In this document: piece after piece, positions 24,161 through 32,698 of the stretch
Layout of the letters: each line of letters begins with the position of its first letter
Numbering within the stretch: position 1 is the stretch's first letter
NCBI RefSeq assembly: GCF_004795105.1
Contig: NZ_SSBL01000002.1
Location: 62,001 to 126,000, forward strand
DNA: 64,000 nucleotides
Source: Streptomyces sp. A0642
Lineage (GTDB): Bacteria > Actinomycetota > Actinomycetes > Streptomycetales > Streptomycetaceae
Direction: 5' to 3'
The notes under the pieces: model-generated
Seen by the model: only the letters and a program-made list of their open reading frames with translations
Database searches by the model: none
What the model was told of the DNA's origin: nothing
Translations under genes and position numbers: made by a program

Positions 24161-24175
24161 CTGATGTACCGTCAG
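24161..24175. promoter_or_regulatory. CTGAY-N5-GTCAG palindrome, site 3
   Basis: CTGATGTACCGTCAG lies 20 bp upstream of the F420-type oxidoreductase start. It is the only one of the five sites without a recognisable KstR box nearby, so this gene may answer only to the second regulator. Confidence 0.58.
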
Positions 24176-24195
24176 TAACCCTTGGAGGCGGCGCG

Positions 24196-25206
24196 ATGCG
24201 GCTCGGACTCGCTCTCGGATACTGGGGCCGCGGCCCGAACCCGGCCCACCTGGATCTCGCCCGTCGGGCGGAGGAGCTGGGCTACGCCTCGGTGTGGACG
24301 GCGGAGGCCTGGGGCTCGGACGCCTTCACCCCGCTGACCTGGATCGCCGCCCACACCTCCCGCATCCGGCTGGGCACCGCCCTCGCGCAGATGGCGGCCC
24401 GCACCCCGACCGCGACCGCGATGCACGCCCTGACCCTGGACCACCTCTCCGGTGGCCGGATGATGCTCGGCCTCGGGCTGTCCGGTCCGCAGGTGGTGGA
24501 GGGCTGGTACGGGCGGCCCTTCCCCCGCAGCCCGCTCACCGCGACCCGCGAGTACGTCGACGTGGTGCGTCAGGTGCTCCGCCGGGAGGCGCCCGTGGCC
24601 CTGGACGGCCGCTTCCACCCGCATCCGTACCGCGGCCCGGACGCCACCGGCCTCGGCAAGCCGCTGAAGCCGATCACGCATCCGCTGCGTGCCGACCTGC
24701 CGGTGCTGCTGGGTGCGGAGGGGCCGAAGAACATCGCCCAGACGACCCGGATCGCGGACGGCTGGCTGCCGCTGTACTGGTCGCCGCTGCGCACCGATGT
24801 GTACGAGGCATCGCTGAGCGGCCTCCCCGAGGGGTTCATGATCGCGCCGATGGCCCGCGCACAGGTCTGCGACGACGTGGCGGAGGGACTGCTGCCGGTG
24901 AAGGCGATGCTCGGCTTCTACATCGGCGGCATGGGCGCCGCGGCCCGCAACTTCCACGCGGACCTGATGGCGCGGATGGGGTACGAGGAGGAGGCGCGGC
25001 GGATCCAGCGGCTGTTCCTCGAGGGCCGGAAGCAGGAGGCGGTGCTGGCCGTGCCGGATGCGTTCGCCGACGAGATCTCGCTCGTCGGCCCCCGCGAACG
25101 CATCGCGGAACGGCTGGAGTTGTGGCGCGAGGGCCCGGTGACCGACCTCCTGGTGACCGCACCGGACCCGCACACCCTGCGGGTGCTGGCGGAGCTCAAC
25201 CGGTAG
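24196..25206 (+). CDS. F420-dependent LLM-class oxidoreductase (Rv3520c-like)
   Basis: This 336-residue TIM-barrel protein of the luciferase-like monooxygenase family starts MRLGLALGYWG. It contains TAEAWGSDAFTPL near residue 35, LTLDHLSGGRMMLGLG, SGPQVVEGWYGRPFP and LLGAEGPKNIAQ. These motifs match M. tuberculosis Rv3520c, located in the cholesterol gene region and assigned to the KstR regulon. Members use reduced coenzyme F420 for hydride transfer; the substrate is unknown but is plausibly a steroid CoA ester or ketone. GGAGG lies nine bases before ATG 24196. The CTGAT palindrome sits in the promoter, linking it to the other steroid genes. Confidence 0.88.
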   Translation: MRLGLALGYWGRGPNPAHLDLARRAEELGYASVWTAEAWGSDAFTPLTWIAAHTSRIRLGTALAQMAARTPTATAMHALTLDHLSGGRMMLGLGLSGPQVVEGWYGRPFPRSPLTATREYVDVVRQVLRREAPVALDGRFHPHPYRGPDATGLGKPLKPITHPLRADLPVLLGAEGPKNIAQTTRIADGWLPLYWSPLRTDVYEASLSGLPEGFMIAPMARAQVCDDVAEGLLPVKAMLGFYIGGMGAAARNFHADLMARMGYEEEARRIQRLFLEGRKQEAVLAVPDAFADEISLVGPRERIAERLELWREGPVTDLLVTAPDPHTLRVLAELNR

Positions 25207-25211
25207 GACGG

Positions 25212-26012
25212 CTACCGCTTGGCGGCCACGAATCCCCACTGGTCGACCGGCTCACCGACGACGGGCTCCTCGGGGCGCCACAGACTGATCGAGCCGAAGC
25301 CCGGCTCCACCAGTTCGAGTCCGTCCGCGAAGGTCGCCATGATCTCCTTCGGGCGCGAGATGTACGGCATGGCACCGCCACTGGCGTACTCCTCGGACCC
25401 GGCCTCGGTCTCCGGAGTCCCGATGGTGTCGCACAGCATCAGGTAACTGCCCGCGGGCAGCGCGTCCAGGTAGCTGCGGAGCAGCGCCGCGGCCTCACCC
25501 GAGTCGGCGACGTGTCCCAGGGTCGAGAGCACCATCACGGCCACGGGCTCATCGAGGTCCAGCGTCCGGGCTGCCTCGCGCAGCACCGTCTTCGCGTCCG
25601 TCAGGTCCGCGTGCACGTAGTCCGTCGCCCCCTCGGGACGGCTGGTCAGCAGGGCGCGCGCGTGCGCGAGGACGATCGGGTCGTTGTCCACGTACACGAT
25701 CCGTGCCGTCGGCTCGACGCCCTGGGCGACCTCGTGCGTCGCGTTCGCCGTCGGCAGGCCGGTGCCGAGATCCAGGAACTGCCGTATCCCCGCCTCACCG
25801 GCCAGGAAGCGCACCGCCCGGGCCTGGAACGCCCGGGAGGCGCGCGCTATGTCGATGATCTGCGGGTACAGCTCCTCCATCGTCGCCCCGAGCCGGCGGT
25901 CCACCTCGTAGTTGTCCTTGCCGCCCAGCCAGTAGTTCCACACCCGCGCCGAATGCGGCGTACCCGTGTCGATCCCGTCCACCGGCGTCGGGGCTCCGTG
26001 CCTGTCAGTCAT
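25212..26012 (-). CDS. SAM-dependent methyltransferase, DUF574 (Methyltransf_19) family
   Basis: The 266-residue protein belongs to a family greatly expanded in Streptomyces. Markers are the N-terminal PHSARVWNYWLGGKDNYEVDR, the SAM-binding FLDLGTGLPTANATHEVAQ near residue 85, IVYVDNDPIVLAHARALL, and DYVHADLTD. Biochemical substrates are unknown. These proteins are often found near signalling genes but here there is no obvious partner. The 3' end is six bases from the oxidoreductase stop (convergent), with no hairpin between. ATG 26012 gives the usual family N-terminus. Confidence 0.88.
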   Translation of the reverse strand: MTDRHGAPTPVDGIDTGTPHSARVWNYWLGGKDNYEVDRRLGATMEELYPQIIDIARASRAFQARAVRFLAGEAGIRQFLDLGTGLPTANATHEVAQGVEPTARIVYVDNDPIVLAHARALLTSRPEGATDYVHADLTDAKTVLREAARTLDLDEPVAVMVLSTLGHVADSGEAAALLRSYLDALPAGSYLMLCDTIGTPETEAGSEEYASGGAMPYISRPKEIMATFADGLELVEPGFGSISLWRPEEPVVGEPVDQWGFVAAKR

Positions 26013-26248
26013 CGGCCCTCTTCAAGTCGTACCTCGGCTGCGCGGACGACCCCCCGTACCGCGCACGCCCATGCTTCCTCACCAGCAACATCCGCACCAG
26101 CCCCGCCCGAGCCCAACTCCCCCGCGAGGCGCGACGGCAGAGCCGGAGGCCGCCGCGGGCCGGGCCGGAGGCGCGCCGAGGAGGGCTGCCCGCCGCCCGT
26201 CCGGGCCGGGCCCTTGAGGCGTGACGCCGCGTTCCAGTCCGACGAGGC

Positions 26249-27295
26249 TCAGGAATCCGCCTGCGGGCCGGCGGGAATCCGGCCCTCCCGCGTCCAGCCG
26301 AGGAGTTCGTCCGCCGTCCAGGTCGTGACGACCCGCTCCGCCGGGACGCCGCACTCCTCGGCGCGGGCGCAGCCGTAGATCTGCCAGTCGAGCTGTCCGG
26401 GGGCGTGGGCGTCGGTGTCGACGGCGAACAGGGTGCCCGCGTCCACGGCTTGGCGCAGCAGCCGCCGGGGCGGGTCCAGTCGCTCGGGCCTGCTGTTGAT
26501 CTCCACCGCCGTGCCCGCCTCCGCGCAGGCGGCGAAGACCTCGTCCGCGTCGAACCGGGACTCCGGGCGGCCCCGGCCGGTGACCAGGCGTCCGGTGCAG
26601 TGGCCGAGGACGTCGGCCGGGGGGTTGCGGACGGCGGCGACCATGCGCCGGGTCATCGGGCCGGGGTCCATCCGCAGCTTGGAGTGCACGGACACCACGA
26701 CGAGGTCCAGCCGTTCCAGCAGCTCCTCCTCCTGGTCGAGGGTGCCGTCGAGGTGGATGTCGCACTCGATGCCGGTCAGCAGCCGGAAGGGGGCCCACTG
26801 CTCGTTGAGTTCGGCGACCAGATCGAGCTGGTGCCGCAGCCGTTCGGGCGAGAGCCCGTTGGCGACCGTCAGCCGGGGCGAATGATCGGTGAGCACCGCC
26901 CACGCGTGGCCGATCTCCGCCGCCGCGCGGCCCATCGCCTCGATCGGGCTGCCGCCGTCCGACCAGTCGGAGTGCAGGTGGCAGTCGCCGCGCAGCAGGG
27001 CCCGCAGCCGCTCACCGCCCCCGGCGAGCGGGCCGCGCTCCTCGGCCTCCCTCTCCAGCCGCTCCAGATAGGCGGGGGTCACTCCGGCGACCGCCTCGCG
27101 GATCACCTGGGCGGTGCGGGGGCCGATGCCCTTGACCTGTTCCAGGGAACCGTTCGTCACCCGCTGCACGACCTCGCCGTCGGGCATCGCCGCAACGGCG
27201 TGGGCCGCGGTCCGGAAGGCCTGGACGCGGTAGGTCTCGGCCCTGTCCCGCTCCAGCAGGAAGGCGATCCGTTCCAGGGCCCGGACCGGGTCCAT
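26249..27295 (-). CDS. PHP-domain phosphoesterase with PolX-like helix-hairpin-helix N-terminus
   Basis: The 348-residue protein starts with a DNA-polymerase-beta-like (HhH)2 region: DPVRALERIAFLLERDRAET, then VKGIGPRTAQVIREAV near residue 55. A PHP metal-dependent phosphoesterase follows: DCHLHSDWSDGG at residue 103, TDHSPRL, GIECDIHLDG, VSVHSKLRM, GHCTGRL and DTDAHAPGQLDW. It looks like bacterial PolX with the nucleotidyltransferase palm removed. It could process DNA ends or small phosphates; DNA association is inferred from the HhH motif. ATG 27295 has AGGAGG five bases upstream, rejecting the longer frame from 27361. Confidence 0.85.
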   Translation of the reverse strand: MDPVRALERIAFLLERDRAETYRVQAFRTAAHAVAAMPDGEVVQRVTNGSLEQVKGIGPRTAQVIREAVAGVTPAYLERLEREAEERGPLAGGGERLRALLRGDCHLHSDWSDGGSPIEAMGRAAAEIGHAWAVLTDHSPRLTVANGLSPERLRHQLDLVAELNEQWAPFRLLTGIECDIHLDGTLDQEEELLERLDLVVVSVHSKLRMDPGPMTRRMVAAVRNPPADVLGHCTGRLVTGRGRPESRFDADEVFAACAEAGTAVEINSRPERLDPPRRLLRQAVDAGTLFAVDTDAHAPGQLDWQIYGCARAEECGVPAERVVTTWTADELLGWTREGRIPAGPQADS

Positions 27296-27386
27296 GGGCA
27301 CCTCCTGGCAGAGCGGCACGGACGTCCCCTCCAGCTTGGCGCAGCCCTGCCCGGCCCGCACACCGGCAGCGCCGCCGCGCCGCCGG

Positions 27387-28166
27387 TCAGCCGAAGGAGG
27401 ACCGGGCCAGCCAGAAGTCCAGCAGTTCCGCGTCGCCCAGCACCTCGACGCGGTCGCTGTCCGGGGCCAGGCGGCGGTTGAAGACCAGCATCAGGTCGGT
27501 GAGCGGACCGCGCAGCGCCACGGTCGCCTTCCCGTGCGCGTGGCGCCAGGTGAAGCCGTCCGCGCCGAACTCGACGAGCCACTCGGCGTCCGGTACGTCG
27601 GTGGCGTGCAGATGGAGGGAGCGGCCCTCCCCGCGCAGCTCCGCGGCCTCGGGGTCGCCCTCCGCCTGGGCGTAGGCGACGATGTCCAGCCACTCGTCGA
27701 TCGTGTCGGCGGCGAGGTCGGGCGCCATCGTGTAGGGAACCTTCGCGGTCAGGGCCGCGTCCGCCAGATGGACGACCGTCTCGATCGCCATGCGCCGCGC
27801 CCAGAAACCGGTGCTGCGATCCCGGCCGTACCAGGACCACACCTTCTCTGCGGGGCCTGCGTCCCGCAGCGCCGCCGCGGTCCCGGCCGCCCCGTCGGCC
27901 AGCCAGGCGTCGAGCACGGCGGGGTCGTCGCCCTCGGGTGCGAAGGCCGGCACCTGCTCGTCCGGGAGCTCCTCGGTGGCCCGGGTGCGGACGATCTCGC
28001 CGGCCCAGCGGTGGGCGCGGCCGACGTGGATGGCGAGGTCCCGCAGCGTCCACTCGGGGCAGGTGGGGACGGCCGCGTCGAGGTCCCCGGCGCCGACAGC
28101 CGCCCTCAACGCGTCGGTCAGGCCGACGATTTCATCGCAGTAGCGCGCGTGCGCGAGAGGAGCCAT
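27387..28166 (-). CDS. Maleylpyruvate isomerase-family mycothiol-dependent protein (DinB-like)
   Basis: The 259-residue protein has an MDMPI_N four-helix DinB-like domain (CPEWTLRDLAIHVGRAHRW near residue 38 with a metal-binding His) and an MDMPI_C domain (residues 175-255, LHLHATD...HGKATVALRGPLTDLMLVFNRR). The conserved RRMAIETVVHLADA supplies further His ligands. Streptomyces carry dozens of these. The characterised member isomerises maleylpyruvate with mycothiol; the role here is not predictable. ATG 28166 is preceded by GAG-rich sequence. It lies 91 bp upstream of the PHP gene and may share its transcript. Confidence 0.82.
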   Translation of the reverse strand: MAPLAHARYCDEIVGLTDALRAAVGAGDLDAAVPTCPEWTLRDLAIHVGRAHRWAGEIVRTRATEELPDEQVPAFAPEGDDPAVLDAWLADGAAGTAAALRDAGPAEKVWSWYGRDRSTGFWARRMAIETVVHLADAALTAKVPYTMAPDLAADTIDEWLDIVAYAQAEGDPEAAELRGEGRSLHLHATDVPDAEWLVEFGADGFTWRHAHGKATVALRGPLTDLMLVFNRRLAPDSDRVEVLGDAELLDFWLARSSFG

Positions 28167-28206
28167 GCCCGCACCCTAGTGCGGCCACGGTCCTCCTCAC
28201 ATGCGG

Positions 28207-28758
28207 TTATCCGCCGAGCTGCGAAGCGGAGGGGACCTTGTCCTTCACTTCGGCGCCCGCGCTCTTCCCGGCTTCCTTGACGCTGTTGATGACGTTCTCG
28301 AACGCGCCGACGTCCCCTGCGCCCGCCTCGCCCTTGCGGAGCTTGGCGGCCATGCCCTTGAGGGACTCGATGCCCGCCGTCAGCGGGGCGACGGCCTTCG
28401 ACAGCAGCGGGTCGCCCTTGGCGTTGACGGTCGCGGCCTTGAGCCGGTTGTAGGCGAAGCCGCCGGCGAGCCCGGCCTTGACGAGCGCGAAGGTCCGCCC
28501 GTCCGCGCCCTTCTTGAACGTCCCCGCGCGGTAGGGCTTGACGATCCACTGGTACGTCGCGCCGGCCGCCAGGCCCGCGTTGGCGACGAACCGCGTCTTG
28601 GCGAACTTCTGCGCCTCGGCCGACGACGTGCCGGTGGGCGATGCCGAGGTGCTCGCACCGCTGTCGTCGTCGCCCCCGCACGCGGTGGTGCCCACCAGCA
28701 CCGAGCAGGACAGCAGCAACGCGACGAGGAGTCGGCGGAGCGGTACGGAACGGGGCAC
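28207..28758 (-). CDS. Hypothetical lipoprotein
   Basis: The 183-residue secreted protein has a basic N-terminus (MPRSVPLRR), a hydrophobic core and lipobox VGTTAC at about residue 27. A short Asp/Ser/Thr linker follows, then a helical Ala/Lys/Gly-rich domain (QKFAKTRFVANAGLAAGAT, KGMAAKLRKGEAGAGDVG). No known domain was recognised. GTG 28758 has GGGAGG six bases upstream. It ends 40 bp before the MDMPI gene on the same strand and may be co-transcribed with it. Confidence 0.75.
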   Translation of the reverse strand: MPRSVPLRRLLVALLLSCSVLVGTTACGGDDDSGASTSASPTGTSSAEAQKFAKTRFVANAGLAAGATYQWIVKPYRAGTFKKGADGRTFALVKAGLAGGFAYNRLKAATVNAKGDPLLSKAVAPLTAGIESLKGMAAKLRKGEAGAGDVGAFENVINSVKEAGKSAGAEVKDKVPSASQLGG

Positions 28759-28900
28759 GGCGGGCCTCCCTGACCGGGGACGTCACGGCGGGTGCCGGGG
28801 CCCGGCACTCCCCCCGTCAGGCTGGCCGCGGCGGCCCGGTCCCGCCACCCCGGTGCCGCCGTCCGGGTTTCACCTGGCCGAAAACGGCAATCCGGAATCC

Positions 28901-29191
28901 ATGTCCTACAGCAGAGGCAAGGGAAGCAGCACCGCTGCACGCGTCATAGCCGTGGTGGCCGACGTCATGGCCTTCATCATCGGCCTGTGGATTCTGATGT
29001 ACCTGCTCGACGCCAACCGGGGCAACGATCTGGTCGAGTTCGTACAGCACACCGCCAGGTGGCTCGCCGGCTGGTCGTACGACCTCTTCACGTTCGACGA
29101 GGCGTGGGCCAGGGTCGTCGCCGGATACGGCCTCGCCGCCGTCGTGTACCTGTTCGTCGGTCACGCGGTGGCCGGTCGCATCCGGCACTGA
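28901..29191 (+). CDS. Small membrane protein, unknown
   Basis: This 96-residue protein has two hydrophobic segments (VIAVVADVMAFIIGLWILMY at 15-34 and VAGYGLAAVVYLFVGHAVAG near 73-92) separated by an amphipathic loop (ARWLAGWSYDLFTFDEAW). The N-terminus (SYSRGKGSSTA) is polar and basic. No function is known to me. It is a single gene divergent from the hypothetical lipoprotein and convergent with the toroid protein. ATG 28901 is preceded by weak GGAA. Confidence 0.7.
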   Translation: MSYSRGKGSSTAARVIAVVADVMAFIIGLWILMYLLDANRGNDLVEFVQHTARWLAGWSYDLFTFDEAWARVVAGYGLAAVVYLFVGHAVAGRIRH

Positions 29192-29223
29192 GCACCGAGC
29201 CCACCGGAGGATCAGCGCACCGC

Positions 29224-30297
29224 TCAGCCGCAGCAGTCCGGCTCCAGGCCCTTCGGCAGCCGTTCCCCGCTGAAGACCGCGGTGGTCGCCTCGTCCCCGC
29301 CGAGCGCGGCCACCGCCAGCAGGAGCGATCCGGCGGTCCACGCGGTGTGCTCCTCGGGCCAGAACGCCCGGTTGCCCTCGAAGACGTACCCCGTCCAGTA
29401 CATCCCGCCCTCGGCCCGCAGGTGCTGGATGGACTGGAGGATCTCCAGCGCGCGGTCGGACTCGCCCATCACCCAGAGCGCCAGGGCGAGTTCGCAGCTT
29501 TCACCGCCGGTCACCCAGGGGTTGGGCAGCACGCAGCGCACGCCGAGGCCGGGGACGACGAAGCGGTCCCAGCCCTCGTCGATCCGCTGCTGGGCCGCCG
29601 GTCCGACGATCGCGCCGCCGAGGACCGGGTAGTACCAGTCCATCGAGTAGTGGCTCTTGTCGAGGAAGCGCTCCGGGTGGCTGCGGATCGCGTGCCCCAG
29701 CGCCCCCGTCGCCAACTCCCAGTCGGGCTGCGGTTCTTCGCGGCGCTCGGCGATGGCGAGCGCGCAGCGCAGGGCCTGGTAGATGGAGGAGGAGCCGGTC
29801 AGGAGCGCGTCCGTCACCGGGGTGCCGTCGGCCTCCCGCTTCCAGCCGATCTGCCCGCCGGGCTGCTGGAGCCGCAGGACGAACTCGACGGCGGCGAAGA
29901 CCGTCGGCCACATCCGGTCGACGAACGCGTCGTCACCGGTGGCGAGGTAGTGGTGCCAGACGCCGACGGCCACGTAGGCGCAGAAGTTGGTCTCCAGGCC
30001 CCGGTCGGTCGGCTGCGAGGGGTCACCGTCGTGGTAGGCCGCGTACCAGGAGCCGTCCTCGTTCTGGTGGCGGGCGAGCCACTCGTACGCGCGTTCCGCG
30101 GCGGCGTGCTCACCGGCCGCGTCCAGGGCCATGGCGGCCTCGGTGTGGTCCCAGGGGTCCAGGTGGTGTCCGCGGAACCACGGGATCGCGCCGTCGTCGC
30201 ACTGCACGGCGAGCACGGCGGCGACGGTCTCCGCGGCCTCCTCGGAGGTGAGGACGCCGGGCAGGACGAGGTGTTCGGTCCGCTCGGGAAGACTCAC
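29224..30297 (-). CDS. Prenyltransferase-like alpha/alpha-toroid protein
   Basis: The 357-residue protein is built of repeated helix pairs like terpene cyclases, prenyltransferases or (alpha/alpha)6 glycosidases. Examples are VLAVQCDDGAIPWFRGHHLDP, WLARHQNEDGSWYAAY, LETNFCAYVAVGVWHHY and WPTVFAAVEFVLRLQ. Aromatic and acidic residues (HYSMDWYYPVLGG, TAWTAGSLLLAVAAL) line the predicted cavity. Streptomyces homologues are usually labelled prenyltransferase without evidence. There is no DxDD cyclase motif. GTG 30297 overlaps the methyltransferase stop by four bases (GTGA), so translation is coupled. It is the third gene of a glycosyltransferase/methyltransferase/toroid set. Confidence 0.78.
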   Translation of the reverse strand: MSLPERTEHLVLPGVLTSEEAAETVAAVLAVQCDDGAIPWFRGHHLDPWDHTEAAMALDAAGEHAAAERAYEWLARHQNEDGSWYAAYHDGDPSQPTDRGLETNFCAYVAVGVWHHYLATGDDAFVDRMWPTVFAAVEFVLRLQQPGGQIGWKREADGTPVTDALLTGSSSIYQALRCALAIAERREEPQPDWELATGALGHAIRSHPERFLDKSHYSMDWYYPVLGGAIVGPAAQQRIDEGWDRFVVPGLGVRCVLPNPWVTGGESCELALALWVMGESDRALEILQSIQHLRAEGGMYWTGYVFEGNRAFWPEEHTAWTAGSLLLAVAALGGDEATTAVFSGERLPKGLEPDCCG

Positions 30298-31070
30298 GCC
30301 TCGGCCTTCGCGGAGTCGCCGGCCGGCGCGGGGGCCGCGGCCGTCACGGTGGCGGGCAGGTGCGGTTTGGTCGCGTACGCCACGAAGCTCTTGCCGACGA
30401 CCGGGTTGAGCAGCTGTTCGGCGACCCGGGTCGCCATCGGCTTCTTCATGATGTCCCAGACGAGCAGCTTGTGGTACGCCCGCACCGGCAGCGCCTTGTC
30501 GTTGTCGACGCCGAAGGCGCACTTGAGCCACCAGTAGGGGGCGTGCAGGGCGTGCGCGTGGTGGGTGCCGTACGGCTTGAGGCCGGCGCCGCGGATCTTC
30601 CCCAGCAGTTCGTCCGCCTTGTAGATGCGGATGTGGCCGCCCTCGACCTCGTGGTACGCGTCGGAGAGCGTCCAGCAGACCTTCTCGGGGCCGTAACGCG
30701 GCACGGTGATCGCGATGCGGCCGCCGGGCCTGAGGACCCGGACCATCTCGGCGAGCACGCCCTTGTCGTCCGGAATGTGCTCCATGACCTCGGAGATGAT
30801 CACGACGTCGAAGGACGCGTCGGGGAACGGCAGGTTGAGCGCGTCGCCCTCCATCGCGGTGGCGGTGGCGCCCTCGGGCGCCTCCCCCGCCTCCTTCATC
30901 GCGGCGAACCACTTCGCGACCTCGCGGATCTCCTCGGCGTTCCGGTCGAGGGCCACGACCTGGGCGCCACGCCGGTAGCACTCGAAGGCATGGCGTCCGG
31001 CGCCGCAGCCCAGGTCGAGCACTCGGTCGCCTGCGGCGAGCGGGAAGCGGGTGAAGTCCACGGTCAGCAC
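30294..31070 (-). CDS. Class I SAM-dependent methyltransferase (ubiE-like)
   Basis: The 258-residue protein has SAM motif I VLDLGCGAGRHAFECYRRG near residue 20, motif II VVALDRNAEEI, and DASFDVVIISEVMEHIPDD. MVRVLRPGGRIAITVPRY follows. This is the Methyltransf_11/25 type, acting on lipophilic or sugar-linked acceptors. GTG 31070 gives the family N-terminus MLTVDFTRFPL. It lies 58 bp downstream of the glycosyltransferase and overlaps the toroid gene. The three probably modify one common molecule; a glycosylated, methylated lipid or sterol is a reasonable guess, not shown. Confidence 0.87.
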   Translation of the reverse strand: MLTVDFTRFPLAAGDRVLDLGCGAGRHAFECYRRGAQVVALDRNAEEIREVAKWFAAMKEAGEAPEGATATAMEGDALNLPFPDASFDVVIISEVMEHIPDDKGVLAEMVRVLRPGGRIAITVPRYGPEKVCWTLSDAYHEVEGGHIRIYKADELLGKIRGAGLKPYGTHHAHALHAPYWWLKCAFGVDNDKALPVRAYHKLLVWDIMKKPMATRVAEQLLNPVVGKSFVAYATKPHLPATVTAAAPAPAGDSAKAEA

Positions 31071-31128
31071 GAAGGCCTGCTTTCGCGGTCGAGGGGGCAA
31101 AGGGGGAGGGTGCGCGTGAGGAGCGGTG

Positions 31129-32469
31129 TCACCGTCGGCCGCCGGGGCCGGTGACGGCGCGGGCCGCGATCGCCTCCCGGTAGAGCGCGGCCGTGCCGAT
31201 CGCCGCCTGCTTCCAGGTGAACCGGGCGAGGACCCGTTCCCGGCCCGCGGCCCCGAGCCGCGCGCGCAGCTCCGGGTCGCCCAGCAGCCGGCCGAGCGCG
31301 TCGGCGAGGGCCCCGGCGTCGGCGGGCGGGACGGCCAGACAGGTCTCGCCGTCCGGGCCGGCGACCTCGGGGATCGCACCACCGGTGGTGGCGACGAGCG
31401 GGGTTCCGGTGGCCATGGCCTCGGCGGCGGGCAGCGAGAACCCCTCGTACAGCGAGGGGACGCAGGCGATCTGGGCGCTGCGCACCAGGTCGACGAGTTC
31501 GGTGTCGCTGATGCCCTTGACGAACTCGACGGCGTCGCCGAGTCCGTGACGGTCGATGGCCTGGGCGACCGGTCCGTCCTCGGCCCGGCGGCCGACGACC
31601 ACGAGGTGCGCGGCGGGATTCTCCGTACGGAGCTTGGCCAGCGCGTCGACGAGATGGACGAGGCCCTTGAGCGGGACGTCGGCGCTGGAGGTGGTGACGA
31701 TCCGGCCGGGCACCTCGGCGACGGCGGGGTCGGGCGACCACAGGTCGGTGTCGGCCCCGATGTGCACGACGCGGACGCGGTCCGGGCGCACGCCGAGGTG
31801 GTCGACGATCTCCTGACGGGAGGAGCCGGAGACGGTGAGCACGGACGGCAGCTTGCGCGCGACCCGCTTCTGCATCCGGGTGAACGCGTACCAGCGGCGT
31901 ACGGAGGCGCGCCGGCGCCGGGTCGGGGCGGCGGCCAGGTCGAGCTGCCGGTCGACGGTGATGGGGTGGTGGATCGTGGTGACGAGCGGGGCCCCGAGGT
32001 CGCCGAGGAGCCCGTAGCCGAGCGTCTGGTTGTCGTGGATGACGTCGAACTCGCCGCGCCGGAACCGGAGATGGCGGCGCGCACGCAGGCTGAAGGTGAG
32101 CGGTTCGGGGAAGCCGCCGGTCCACATCGTGGCGACCTCGGCGGCGTCGATCCAGTCCCGGAACTCGCCCGCCCGTGGGGTGCGGAACGGGTCGGGCTGC
32201 CGGTAGAGGTCCAGGCTCGGCAGTTCGGTGAGTGGGACGCCCTCGTCGAGCACGGGGTAGGGCTGGGCGCCGATCACCTCGACGCTGTGGCCGAGGCGGG
32301 CGAGTTCCCGGGCGAGGTGGCGTACGTAGACGCCCTGGCCGCCGCAGAAGGGGTTGCCCTTGTAGGTGAGGAGCGCGATGCGCAGGGGCCGGCCGTCAGC
32401 GGGGACCGAGCCCGTGTCCGACGTGCCGACGCCCGTACGGGGGCCCGAATCTATGGCCTCAGCGGTCAC
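31129..32469 (-). CDS. Glycosyltransferase family 4
   Basis: The 446-residue GT-B fold enzyme has an N-terminal acceptor domain with KGNPFCGGQGVYVRHLAREL near residue 45 and IHDNQTLGYGLL. The C-terminal donor domain contains HIGADTDLW, SADVPLKGLVHLV and PSLYEGFSLPAAEAMATGTP with the EX7E-type Glu pair. It transfers sugar from a nucleotide donor to an unknown acceptor. GTG 32469 is chosen; the longer frame from 32487 has no better ribosome-binding site. A KstR-type box lies 55 bp upstream, between this gene and the divergent kstR. It heads a three-gene operon with the methyltransferase and toroid genes. Confidence 0.88.
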   Translation of the reverse strand: MTAEAIDSGPRTGVGTSDTGSVPADGRPLRIALLTYKGNPFCGGQGVYVRHLARELARLGHSVEVIGAQPYPVLDEGVPLTELPSLDLYRQPDPFRTPRAGEFRDWIDAAEVATMWTGGFPEPLTFSLRARRHLRFRRGEFDVIHDNQTLGYGLLGDLGAPLVTTIHHPITVDRQLDLAAAPTRRRRASVRRWYAFTRMQKRVARKLPSVLTVSGSSRQEIVDHLGVRPDRVRVVHIGADTDLWSPDPAVAEVPGRIVTTSSADVPLKGLVHLVDALAKLRTENPAAHLVVVGRRAEDGPVAQAIDRHGLGDAVEFVKGISDTELVDLVRSAQIACVPSLYEGFSLPAAEAMATGTPLVATTGGAIPEVAGPDGETCLAVPPADAGALADALGRLLGDPELRARLGAAGRERVLARFTWKQAAIGTAALYREAIAARAVTGPGGRR

Positions 32470-32523
32470 ACTCGGCCCCCTTCTCACTGCGTGTTCGCCG
32501 GAGCGTAACCGCTCACGCTAATC

Positions 32524-32537
32524 TAGAACAAGTTACA
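32524..32537. promoter_or_regulatory. KstR box between glycosyltransferase and kstR
   Basis: TAGAACAAGTTACA fits TnnAACnnGTTnnA. It is 55 bp from the glycosyltransferase start and 162 bp from the kstR start. KstR autoregulates in mycobacteria, so the site could serve either or both directions. Confidence 0.75.
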
Positions 32538-32698
32538 GACCGGATCGTTCAACGAGCTACGAATCTACCGGCAGGTAGCACCGGTGCAACGGCCGGATCA
32601 GGTGATTCGCGCCACGACACACACCCTGGCATGCTGTGCGCCGCCGGACCGGCCGCCGCAGCTCGCGGTCGCGGACAGAAGCCTGGGGATGGGGACAC

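Noticed and set aside
24150-24195. KstR box at the F420 enzyme promoter
   Set aside because: No sequence within one mismatch of TnnAACnnGTTnnA was found there; only the CTGAY palindrome is present.
26013-26248. Small gene between the DUF574 methyltransferase and the PHP gene
   Set aside because: The frames there are Pro/Arg-rich without ribosome-binding sites and extend from neighbouring shadows.
28792-30537. 581-codon plus-strand frame spanning the small membrane protein and toroid gene
   Set aside because: It crosses two real genes in other frames and its sequence is low complexity.
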